Notes: generated from the letters alone by a model not told the origin. DNA of 6,256 nt from Rikenellaceae bacterium (GCA_020859745.1 JAJBVQ010000100.1:1-6256), one strand, 5' to 3'. Positions 1 through 5,455 are shown, numbered from the stretch's first letter. A program made the numbers and translations.

Positions 1-65
1 TATATAGCCGCCGTATAGCCTGCCGGCCCGCTGCCGACGATGAGGAATTTGATTCTTTCGGTCAT
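1..65 (-). CDS. trxB: Thioredoxin reductase, N-terminal fragment (runs off the window start)
   Basis: Reading the minus strand from the ATG at 65-63 gives 21 codons: MTERIKFLIV followed by GSGPAGYTAAI, with the next codon cut by the window edge. The GSGPAGYTAA stretch (residues 11-20) is the FAD-binding dinucleotide fold (GxGxxG/A) found at the start of low-molecular-weight thioredoxin reductases, after a short beta strand (KFLIV). The family is a cytoplasmic NADPH-dependent flavoenzyme that reduces thioredoxin. The start is supported by an A-rich stretch just upstream, as is usual for Bacteroidota, and by in-frame homology from residue 3 on. The CxxC redox motif and the NADPH domain lie outside the window, so another member of the same flavoprotein superfamily cannot be excluded, although GPAGYTAA is strongly TrxB-like. 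It is divergent from the M23 lipoprotein gene. Confidence 0.83.
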   Translation of the reverse strand, partial: MTERIKFLIVGSGPAGYTAAI

Positions 66-114
66 TTTTTCGCTTTTTTATGTCAGAATTGGTCTGTATC
101 GACGTTTATAGTTG

Positions 115-122
115 CAAAGTTA
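115..122 (-). promoter_or_regulatory. Candidate trxB promoter -7 box (TAACTTTG)
   Basis: On the minus strand TAACTTTG matches the Bacteroidota -7 consensus TAnnTTTG exactly. It would start transcription near 109, giving a leader of about 40 bases before the trxB ATG at 65. No clear TTTG -33 box is visible at the expected distance. The bases upstream of it fall inside the repeated promoter module at 124-205, read backwards. Confidence 0.5.
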
Positions 123-123
123 A

Positions 124-205
124 TTATTTTTACGTTCCGTTTGAATTAAGATGCGCATCGGCAAGGCAAACAAGTTCATTTGCGCCCGGCTTTCATTATC
201 TTTGC
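124..205 (+). repeat. Repeated promoter module, copy 1 (ahead of the M23 lipoprotein)
   Basis: This segment aligns with the minus strand of 5308-5225, upstream of feoAB. By hand I count about 67 matches in 84 columns with two single-base gaps. Conserved blocks are TTATyTTT, ACGTyCCGTTT (132-142), ATrCGCmTCGGCAA (151-164), AAACrAG (168-174), and 26 identical bases at 180-205. The identical part includes the spacer and the -7 box, so the similarity goes well beyond a core promoter. It ends 21 bases before the ATG at 227. Confidence 0.8.
197..204 (+). promoter_or_regulatory. Promoter -7 box (TATCTTTG) for the M23 lipoprotein gene
   Basis: TATCTTTG is an exact match to the Bacteroidota primary-sigma -7 consensus TAnnTTTG. 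Transcription would begin near 210, giving a short leader of about 17 bases to the ATG at 227. A TTTG lies at 179-182, only 14 bases upstream, which is closer than usual for a -33 box, so the true -33 contact is unclear. The whole upstream context is repeated ahead of feoAB. Confidence 0.7.
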
Positions 206-226
206 AGTGTGAAACGACTTTTATCC

Positions 227-1891
227 ATGAATAACCGGCCCGGCCCGGCAGCTCTCTTGCTGGGCGCGGCAGCTTTACTGGCGGCGGGGTGTTCGCCACG
301 GGTGGCGCCGGTCGGGACGGGAGGACTGCTGACGCGCTCGTTCGCGAACTACTCGCAGTCCACGGTGGTGCGCAGCGAAGCGCTGATGACCGCCGAGAAG
401 CCGGCCGAGGCTCCCAAAACCCCGGTGCCCAAAAAAGAGTATAGCCGCAGGCAAAACAACGATGCGGAAAGCGAAGCGGTGCGGAGTAAATCGCAGGTGA
501 TCGCACCGGCGGGATATTCCGTTGCGGCTTCACCGACCCAAGCGCCGGAGCCGGAGCCTGCACGGGAGCAGACCCGTGCAACGACGCCCGCACGCTCGGC
601 GGGCATCCCGAAAGTGACGGAAGAGTCGGTTTCGGGCTTGCGGAACGTCAGATTCGTCACCCCGCAAGCGGTGGAAACCCCGGCTGTCCGCACTGTCGAA
701 AGCCCGGCCGCGACGACACGGGTTTCGGAAGTGAAGCCCCCGATGACGGCCAAAGAGCGGCGGGCGATCGAGAAAAAACGCAAGGCGGAGGCAAAAAGGT
801 TGCTGGCGGAACGCGAAGCGGCCTCCCGGAAGGGGGCGCCTGCTGCACGGTCAACTCCTACGACCGCAAATGCGAAGGATAAGGACAACGGGCCTTCGGT
901 CGAAGATTTCCTGCCGGGTAATTCGTCCGCGATGGCGCAGGCGGTGGCCATGCCGACCCGGGGGGTGACGGACAAACCGGCACCTGAATTTATCCGCACA
1001 CCGGCGGACGAAAAAACGGTTATCGACGACGGGGCGGGACCGGGGGCGATAGCGCCGCCGACCCATAATTTCAAACCGAACGAGACCGAGCATGTCAAGT
1101 TCTCGTATTACGACCCGTTCGGAACGGGCAACAACCGTTTCGTGGTGGTGCTGAACGAACAGCGTTTCTGCTACCCTTATCCGGGCAAGTTCCTGTCGGG
1201 ATACGGCGCGAGGGGGCGCAGCATGCACACGGGCGTGGATATCAAGGGGATCAAGAACGACACGGTGCGGGCGGCCTTCGCGGGGACGGTGCGCATGTCG
1301 AAGCCGTACAGCGGCTACGGCAACTGCGTGGTGATCCGGCACAAGAACGGGCTGGAGACGCTCTACGGGCATAACAGCCGCAACCTGGTGCGGGTGGGCG
1401 ACGAGGTGCAGGCGGGCGACCCGATCGCCCTGATCGGCCGGACGGGACGGGCGACCACCGAACATTGCCATTTCGAGGTGCGGGTGCAGGGGCAGCATAT
1501 CAACCCGGCCCTGATCCTGGATTACCAGAACCATAAACTGCGCACGGGGGTGCTCTCGGTCACCAAACAGTCGAACGGGCGCATCCTGGCGGCGAACCGG
1601 GCCAGCGGGCTGGCGCCGTCGGAGGCTGCGGACACGGAGGACTCCGATTCCCAATCGGCTATCGCTGCGGGAGGCGGCCAGAGCCGGCTGGCTTCATCGG
1701 GAGGCTCGTCGGGGGGTAAGGGTTCGCCGACTTCGTCCGGCACTTCCGTTTCGACCTATACGGTCAAGTCGGGGGATACGCTGTGGGGGATCGCGCGGCG
1801 CTACGGAACGACGGTAGCGAAGATCTGTTCGCTGAACAACCTCGACCGCGAGGCGACGCTGCCGTTGGGGAAGAAATTAAGGCTGAAATAG
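227..1891 (+). CDS. M23-family peptidoglycan endopeptidase lipoprotein with C-terminal LysM domain
   Basis: The gene encodes 554 residues. I chose the ATG at 227 over the in-frame ATG at 80 because the promoter sits at 197-204 and because translation from 227 begins directly with a lipoprotein signal peptide: a basic start, a hydrophobic Ala/Leu core and LLAAGC with the lipidated Cys at residue 22. A long Pro/Ala/Thr/Lys-rich linker follows, with a charged Lys/Arg/Glu helix around 173-202. The M23 domain (about 316-430) keeps its zinc and catalytic motifs: HTGVD (H334, D338), LYGH (H382) and HCH (H413, H415). It should therefore be an active metallo-endopeptidase cutting peptidoglycan cross-links, unlike degenerate NlpD/EnvC activators. 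A LysM domain (about 511-553, YTVKSGDTLWGIA) binds glycan at the C terminus. It probably acts in the periplasm from a membrane anchor. The exact cellular role is unknown. It appears monocistronic. Confidence 0.94.
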   Translation: MNNRPGPAALLLGAAALLAAGCSPRVAPVGTGGLLTRSFANYSQSTVVRSEALMTAEKPAEAPKTPVPKKEYSRRQNNDAESEAVRSKSQVIAPAGYSVAASPTQAPEPEPAREQTRATTPARSAGIPKVTEESVSGLRNVRFVTPQAVETPAVRTVESPAATTRVSEVKPPMTAKERRAIEKKRKAEAKRLLAEREAASRKGAPAARSTPTTANAKDKDNGPSVEDFLPGNSSAMAQAVAMPTRGVTDKPAPEFIRTPADEKTVIDDGAGPGAIAPPTHNFKPNETEHVKFSYYDPFGTGNNRFVVVLNEQRFCYPYPGKFLSGYGARGRSMHTGVDIKGIKNDTVRAAFAGTVRMSKPYSGYGNCVVIRHKNGLETLYGHNSRNLVRVGDEVQAGDPIALIGRTGRATTEHCHFEVRVQGQHINPALILDYQNHKLRTGVLSVTKQSNGRILAANRASGLAPSEAADTEDSDSQSAIAAGGGQSRLASSGGSSGGKGSPTSSGTSVSTYTVKSGDTLWGIARRYGTTVAKICSLNNLDREATLPLGKKLRLK

Positions 1892-1918
1892 CCTTTTCGC
1901 TGGTTTGACGTGACAACC

Positions 1919-1951
1919 GGGGGAGCGATGCTGCGTGCGATTCGCTCCCCC
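1919..1951 (+). terminator. Stem-loop after the M23 gene, probable terminator
   Basis: GGGGGAGCGA (1919-1928) and TCGCTCCCCC (1942-1951) form a perfect 10-bp stem with a 13-base loop, 27 bases after the stop codon. This is a strong hairpin in the right place, but no T-run follows directly. A T-rich stretch occurs later, at 2000-2009, after a weaker 6-bp stem (1963-1968 with 1987-1992). Termination or 3'-end stabilisation is therefore likely but not proven. Confidence 0.6.
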
Positions 1952-2106
1952 TTCCGTATCCCCGTCACAGTCGATTTTACGCCCTCGTGACGACGGAACT
2001 TTCTTTTTTACCTTCGGTTTGCCTACTGGCTTCCCCACATTTGTACTGGCCGGGCTTCTCAAATCAAAGCGCGACGCTTCTCGGTCTGCCGTCTCTACCC
2101 GATTCG

Positions 2107-2174
2107 GGCCGGAGCCAGCGAGGCCTAAACGAGCAAAGCGATGTTGCAGGCCTGCGCCGGGGGTGGCTCCGGCC
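2107..2174. repeat. Nested inverted repeat (11-bp outer stem, two inner stems)
   Basis: GGCCGGAGCCA (2107-2117) pairs perfectly with TGGCTCCGGCC (2164-2174). Inside it, AGGCCT at 2121-2126 pairs with AGGCCT at 2148-2153, and GCAA (2133-2136) pairs with TTGC (2144-2147). The three stems are nested in register and would form one long hairpin on either strand. A small CCCGC/GCGGG hairpin follows at 2177-2190. Confidence 0.65.
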
Positions 2175-2217
2175 TGCCCGCTGACGCGGGAGATGGCAAA
2201 AACAGTGCAAGCCGAAC

Positions 2218-2240
2218 GCAATCGAGTATACTCGAATTGC
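2218..2240. repeat. Palindrome with 14-bp perfect core
   Basis: TCGAGTATACTCGA at 2222-2235 is a perfect 14-base palindrome. Flanking GCAA and TTGC extend the symmetry to 2218-2240, leaving one unpaired A. With no loop at its centre it looks more like a protein-binding or cleavage site in DNA than a good RNA hairpin. Confidence 0.6.
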
Positions 2241-2259
2241 TGAGGCGCAGCCTGTTTAA

Positions 2260-2278
2260 GCCGATGTTTGTCATCGGC
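2260..2278. repeat. Hairpin, 7-bp stem with 5-base loop
   Basis: GCCGATG (2260-2266) and CATCGGC (2272-2278) are perfect reverse complements around the loop TTTGT. A C-run and then a T-rich stretch (TTTGATCTCTTTTTGC) follow on the plus strand about 15 bases later. That is too far for a classical terminator. Confidence 0.5.
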
Positions 2279-2407
2279 AACGGGCCGCCCCCCTTTGATC
2301 TCTTTTTGCTTACTTGGGATAGTTACAGTCAATAAAAGGCGCAATGCGTACCCCGCAACCTGAGCGGATAAAACAGACACCCGCCACCCCGCCGGGCAGG
2401 GGTCGAA

Positions 2408-2436
2408 GTCGCTTCGGCGACACCGTCAGAGCGGTG
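2408..2436 (+). repeat. Two abutting hairpins, the first with a cUUCGg tetraloop
   Basis: GTCGC-TTCG-GCGAC (2408-2421) forms a 5-bp stem closed by the very stable cUUCGg tetraloop when read as plus-strand RNA. CACCG (2421-2425) then pairs with CGGTG (2432-2436) around a 6-base loop. The tetraloop sense suggests that any structured RNA would be transcribed rightward, but no promoter is identified for it. Confidence 0.5.
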
Positions 2437-2493
2437 ATCTCACGGGGATGTAGACGTCTCAAGCCCGAAACCGTCCAGTCCCGGTTATTCGAC

Positions 2494-2515
2494 CCGGCCC
2501 CGAAATAGAAGCCGG
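2494..2515 (-). terminator. Weak stem-loop just after the FeoB-associated gene
   Basis: On the minus strand CCGGC and GCCGG form a 5-bp stem with a 12-base loop, starting three bases after the stop codon at 2518-2520. No T-run follows. It may be the operon's 3' hairpin, but support is limited to position and pairing. Confidence 0.25.
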
Positions 2516-2517
2516 CG

Positions 2518-2697
2518 TTACTTCCTGTCCTTGCATTTTGCGGATACAGAGCACCCGCCGCAACCGCCGGACGGGCAGCCCGAACCGTCGCTGCACCCGC
2601 AGCCGCCTTTTTTGCCCCGAATGCGGCGCACGACGCCCCACGCCACAAGAACGGCGCACAGCGCAACGATAATCAATACGATCGTATCCTGATCCAT
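2518..2697 (-). CDS. FeoB-associated Cys-rich membrane protein
   Basis: This 59-residue protein has one N-terminal transmembrane helix (about 5-23), a short basic turn (RRIRGKK), and a Gly/Cys-rich tail with Cys at 33, 35, 41, 46, 49 and 55, plus C14 in the membrane. Its size, layout and place directly after feoB match the FeoB-associated Cys-rich membrane protein family (Pfam FeoB_associated). The family is thought to help FeoB-mediated ferrous iron uptake, possibly by handling iron at the cytoplasmic face, but its biochemistry is not settled. It starts four bases after the feoB stop. I chose the ATG at 2697 because GGAGG lies 8 bases upstream. A GTG one codon earlier (2700) is the alternative and would add one residue. 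It is surely co-transcribed with feoAB. Confidence 0.87.
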   Translation of the reverse strand: MDQDTIVLIIVALCAVLVAWGVVRRIRGKKGGCGCSDGSGCPSGGCGGCSVSAKCKDRK

Positions 2698-2701
2698 CAC
2701 C

Positions 2702-5206
2702 TTAACCTCCGGTAACCAACGAACCTATCTGGTACAAAGCAAAAGAAACGAGCCACGCCAGTCCCGTAGTATAGAACACCGTAAAGACCGCCCACCGCCA
2801 CCCCGCCTCCTTGCGGATCGCAGCAATGGCCGCGATACAGGGGAAATAGAGCAGGATGAAGATCATCATCCCGTAGGCCACCAACGGCGTGTAAACCGGC
2901 TGTCCGGCTTTCGGGCCGGAGGTATAGCGCTGCGCCTGCAAACTGCGCACCAGCGCGCCGTCCACCTCCCCGCCGTCGGCCTCGTCGGCCGCCGCCAACG
3001 CCTCTTCCGTCAAAGCCGCATCCTGCGGAACCAACGCCAACGACGTGGAGTCCGACGCCTCAGCCACCGGATTGTTCAACACCGCCATGGTGCTTACCAC
3101 GATCTCTTTGGCCGCCAAGCCGCTCAGCAGGCTCACTCCGATCTTCCAGTCGAAGCCCAGCGGCCGGATCACCGGCTCCACCGCATGGCCCAGGCGGCCG
3201 ATATAGGAGTTTTCGGCCTGCCATTCCGCCGCCGCGGCAGGCGACTGTTGCGCCTCCGTCGGGCGCGGGTAGTGTCCCAACGCCCAGATCAGCACCGACG
3301 CCAGCAAAATAACGGTACCCATCTTACGCAGGTACTGCGACCCTTTGCTCCACATGTGCCGCACTACGCTGCGCCCCGTGGGTATGCGGTAGGGCGGAAG
3401 CTCCATCACGAACGGCGCCTCCTCCTTGTGGAACAGGATCCGCTTGAGCATCAGCGACGACAGTATGGCGACCAAAATACCCGCCAGGTAAATGGACATC
3501 AGCACGAGCCCCTGCCCCGTCGGAAAAAAGGCGGAAATGAGCAGCACGTAGACCGGCAGCCGCGCCGAGCACGACATGAAGGGCATAATGAGCATGGTCA
3601 GCACCCGGTCTTTGCGGCTTTCGAGCGTCCGCGTGGCCATGATCGCCGGCACGTTGCAGCCGAAGCCCATCAAGAGCGGGATGAACGACTTGCCGTGCAG
3701 CCCGATGCGGTGCATAAAGCGATCCATCAGAAAGGCCGTGCGGGCCATATAGCCCGTGTCTTCCATCAGGGAGATGAAGAAGAAAAGTATCAGGATATTG
3801 GGCAGGAAGACGATCACGCCCCCCACCCCGCCGATTACGCCGTCCACCAGCAGATCACGCAGCGAACCCTCAGGCATCGCGCCGGACACCCACGCGCCGA
3901 GCCACTCCACGCCGCTCTCCATCCACCCCGCCGGAATGCCCCCCAGCGAAAAGGTGGCCTGGAACATGGCCCACATCAGCAGCAGAAAGATCGGGAATCC
4001 CCATACCTTGTGGGTCATGATACGGTCGATCCGGGTCGCCTTGCGGTTCTTGTCGGCCGTGCCGGGCGTGAAGGTCTCGCCCAGCGCCCCGGCGATAAAG
4101 CCGTAACGGGCGTTGGCGATGACCGTTTCGGCCTTGTCGTGGTAAAATTTCTCCAACCGGGCCGTTTCGCGTTTCACCGCCGAGACGATCTCCGGGAAAT
4201 TGTCCGCCTGTTCCAGCAGGCCGAGCGTATGTTTGTCCCCTTCCAGCAGCTTGATGGCCAAGTAGCGCGACGAGTAGTGCGCCACGATGTCGCAGTTCTG
4301 CCAGATCAGGTTCTGGAGCGAAAGGATGCTCCGCTCGATGTCCTCGCCGTAATTGATATGGATATGCCGCACCACCGGTTCGTTATCCTCGAACACCGCC
4401 ACCACGCGGTCGAACAGCTGCCCGATCCCCTCCCCTTTGGAGGCCATGGTCGGCACGATCGGGATACCGATCATCCGCCCCAGCGCCTCGTAATCGAACT
4501 TCGCGCCGCTGGCCGTCAGCTCGTCGTACATGTTCAGGGCGATCACCACCTTGAGGTTCATGTCGATCAGCTGGGTGGTCAGGAAGAGGTTCCGCTCCAG
4601 GTTGGAGGCGTCCACCACGTTGACCACCACGTCGGGCATCTGTTCCAGGATATGCCGCCGCACATACAACTCCTCCGGGGTATATTCGGTGACGGAATAG
4701 GTTCCCGGCAGGTCGAAGAGTTTCAGGGTATAGCCGTTGTGGTGCGCCGTGGCCTCTTTGGCTTCGACGGTCACGCCGCTGTAATTCCCGACGCGCTCGT
4801 GCGACCCGCTGGCGAGGTTAAAAAGCGAGGTCTTGCCGCAGTTGGGGTTCCCTACCAGCGCGACGTTGACGGTGCGCCCGGCTTCGTGCAGGAACCGGTT
4901 GGCCGTGGCGCCCTCCAGCATCACCTGCGCCGAAGGCCGCCCCAGCACGTTGTCGGCACTGTCCACCGCAGTAACCTCGATCAGGTCGGCCTCGCTGCGC
5001 CGCAGGGCGATATGGTAGCCCATGATCTCGTACTCGACGGGATCCATGAACGGGGCGTTCTTGATGACCGTGACCCGTTTGCCGCGGATAAAGCCCATCT
5101 CGGTGATGCGCTTGCGGAACGACCCGTGGCCGCGCACTTTGACGATCACGCCGCTCTCCGAGGTGGAGAGGTCCGAAAGCCGACGGCATGCTATCTCGTT
5201 TTCCAT
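2702..5206 (-). CDS. feoB: Ferrous iron transport protein, FeoA-FeoB fusion
   Basis: The gene encodes 834 residues in two parts. Residues 1 to about 80 are a FeoA-like SH3-type domain (ITEMGFIRGKRVTVIKNAPF, then VEYEIMGYHIALRR). The rest is FeoB. The cytosolic G domain shows G1 GNPNCGKTS (119-127), G2 within GVTVE (144-148), G3 DLPG (165-168), G4 NMYD (225-228) and G5 around SKG (256-258). The membrane part follows, with the family-conserved GFGCNVPA (514-521), SCSARLPVY (545-553) and GLAAKE (696-701) stretches. FeoB is the inner-membrane Fe(II) permease powered or gated by GTP hydrolysis. FeoA-FeoB fusion is common in Bacteroidota. An acidic, probably flexible loop lies at about 711-772 before the last membrane segments. 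The open frame extends 79 codons upstream, but the ATG at 5206 begins the FeoA homology and lies 19 bases after the promoter, so the extension is spurious. It is followed by the Cys-rich partner gene. Confidence 0.97.
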   Translation of the reverse strand: MENEIACRRLSDLSTSESGVIVKVRGHGSFRKRITEMGFIRGKRVTVIKNAPFMDPVEYEIMGYHIALRRSEADLIEVTAVDSADNVLGRPSAQVMLEGATANRFLHEAGRTVNVALVGNPNCGKTSLFNLASGSHERVGNYSGVTVEAKEATAHHNGYTLKLFDLPGTYSVTEYTPEELYVRRHILEQMPDVVVNVVDASNLERNLFLTTQLIDMNLKVVIALNMYDELTASGAKFDYEALGRMIGIPIVPTMASKGEGIGQLFDRVVAVFEDNEPVVRHIHINYGEDIERSILSLQNLIWQNCDIVAHYSSRYLAIKLLEGDKHTLGLLEQADNFPEIVSAVKRETARLEKFYHDKAETVIANARYGFIAGALGETFTPGTADKNRKATRIDRIMTHKVWGFPIFLLLMWAMFQATFSLGGIPAGWMESGVEWLGAWVSGAMPEGSLRDLLVDGVIGGVGGVIVFLPNILILFFFISLMEDTGYMARTAFLMDRFMHRIGLHGKSFIPLLMGFGCNVPAIMATRTLESRKDRVLTMLIMPFMSCSARLPVYVLLISAFFPTGQGLVLMSIYLAGILVAILSSLMLKRILFHKEEAPFVMELPPYRIPTGRSVVRHMWSKGSQYLRKMGTVILLASVLIWALGHYPRPTEAQQSPAAAAEWQAENSYIGRLGHAVEPVIRPLGFDWKIGVSLLSGLAAKEIVVSTMAVLNNPVAEASDSTSLALVPQDAALTEEALAAADEADGGEVDGALVRSLQAQRYTSGPKAGQPVYTPLVAYGMMIFILLYFPCIAAIAAIRKEAGWRWAVFTVFYTTGLAWLVSFALYQIGSLVTGG
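2706..2710 (-). promoter_or_regulatory. Shine-Dalgarno site of the FeoB-associated gene, inside the feoB 3' end
   Basis: GGAGG on the minus strand overlaps the last codons of feoB (ACC GGA GGT TAA) and lies 8 bases before ATG 2697 and 5 before GTG 2700. The other genes in this window have A-rich leaders without such a site. It is consistent with translational coupling in the operon. Confidence 0.6.
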
Positions 5207-5224
5207 AGTTTTTTCTGAAGCGGG

Positions 5225-5308
5225 GCAAAGATAATGAAAGCCGGGCGCAATCAAGCTCGTTTGAAATTGCCGAGGCGTATCTTGTCTTAAACGGGACGTT
5301 AAAGATAA
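5225..5308 (-). repeat. Repeated promoter module, copy 2 (ahead of feoAB)
   Basis: Read on the minus strand from 5308 to 5225, this 84-base stretch is the counterpart of 124-205. The first 58 bases are diverged but clearly alignable, and the last 26 (5250-5225) are identical to 180-205. The two length differences are single extra bases in this copy. It ends 18 bases before the feoAB ATG, almost the same distance as in copy 1. Confidence 0.8.
5226..5233 (-). promoter_or_regulatory. Promoter -7 box (TATCTTTG) for the feoAB operon
   Basis: TATCTTTG on the minus strand fits the Bacteroidota -7 consensus exactly. It predicts a transcript start near 5220 and a leader of about 14 bases before ATG 5206. 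A CTTG lies 18 bases upstream and could serve as the -33 element. The leader is A-rich (GAAAAAAC), typical of the phylum. It is too short to hold a riboswitch. Confidence 0.72.
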
Positions 5309-5329
5309 CGATTTCTCACCCTCAGCCTG

Positions 5330-5337
5330 CAAAATTA
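5330..5337 (-). promoter_or_regulatory. Possible second, upstream promoter for feoAB (TAATTTTG)
   Basis: TAATTTTG on the minus strand also fits TAnnTTTG, about 100 bases upstream of the main box. No convincing -33 element is seen. If used, the transcript would have a leader of about 120 bases running through the promoter module at 5308-5225. An 8-base motif like this arises often by chance in AT-rich intergenic DNA. Confidence 0.25.
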
Positions 5338-5358
5338 GCGCATTGAGGCACGCGGAAC

Positions 5359-5408
5359 CATCCCCGTTTATGGGGATAAGCGGGCCGCGGCATCCCTGTT
5401 TATGGGGA
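5359..5408. repeat. Two 18-bp near-identical palindromic sites, 32 bp apart
   Basis: CATCCCCGTTTATGGGGA (5359-5376) recurs as CATCCCTGTTTATGGGGA (5391-5408), one mismatch in 18. Each is an inverted repeat: ATCCCC/GGGGAT around a six-base centre in the first, TCCC/GGGA in the second. The spacing is close to three helical turns, so two regulator dimers would lie on one face of the DNA. They sit upstream of both feoAB and ppk promoters and are likely operators, of unknown factor. Confidence 0.55.
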
Positions 5409-5455
5409 GCCTCCTCCCCTCGCCGCTGCGGGCAATGCCGCACCGGGGCCGAAAG

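Larger units (their letters stand above)
1955..2480. repeat. Non-coding block rich in inverted repeats, possible dispersed repeat or structured RNA
   Basis: This stretch lies between the convergent M23 and feoAB transcription units. Its open frames (for example minus 1877-2380 and plus 1935-2243) have low-complexity, shadow-like translations and no recognisable domain, so I do not call them genes. It does contain an unusually dense series of perfect short inverted repeats: 2067-2079, 2107-2174 (nested), 2177-2190, 2218-2240, 2260-2278, 2386-2403, 2408-2421 and 2421-2436. An imperfect 12-base direct repeat (1964-1975 and 2322-2333, 10 of 12 matching) may mark the edges of one unit. I could not match it to tmRNA, RNase P RNA, SRP RNA, tRNA or a known IS. 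A multicopy intergenic element fits best, but copy number cannot be seen here. Confidence 0.42.

Noticed and set aside
80..226. N-terminal 49-codon extension of the M23 open frame
   Set aside because: It covers the promoter module and the -7 box, lacks a signal peptide and would bury the lipoprotein signal sequence that begins at 227.
1877..2380. Minus-strand 167-codon open frame in the intergenic block
   Set aside because: The translation shows no domain, overlaps the M23 3' end, and follows the inverted-repeat DNA. It has no promoter or ribosome site.
1892..2517. Known structural RNA (tmRNA, RNase P, SRP) or insertion sequence
   Set aside because: I found none of the conserved core sequences of these RNAs on either strand, no transposase coding and no terminal inverted repeats.
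2310..2666. Minus-strand 118-codon frame overlapping the Cys-rich gene
   Set aside because: It is an out-of-frame shadow of the FeoB-associated gene followed by the structured block.
3185..5218. 677-codon plus-strand frame opposite feoB
   Set aside because: It is a long antisense shadow caused by GC-rich codon use. It is rich in His, Arg and Gln, with no family features, while the minus strand encodes a full FeoAB.
5207..5220. Riboswitch or metal-sensing leader for feoAB
   Set aside because: The leader from the main promoter is only about 14 bases, too short for any aptamer.
5304..5312. Fur-box-like GATAACGAT upstream of feoAB
   Set aside because: Only about half of the 19-base Fur consensus matches and the other half is absent. 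It also overlaps the edge of the repeated module, so the resemblance is weak.
5207..5443. 79-codon upstream extension of FeoAB
   Set aside because: It runs through the promoter module and the twin palindromes, and FeoA homology begins at the ATG at 5206. The similar peptide in this extension and in the M23 extension (APGFHYLC) is a translation of the shared promoter DNA, not a protein motif.
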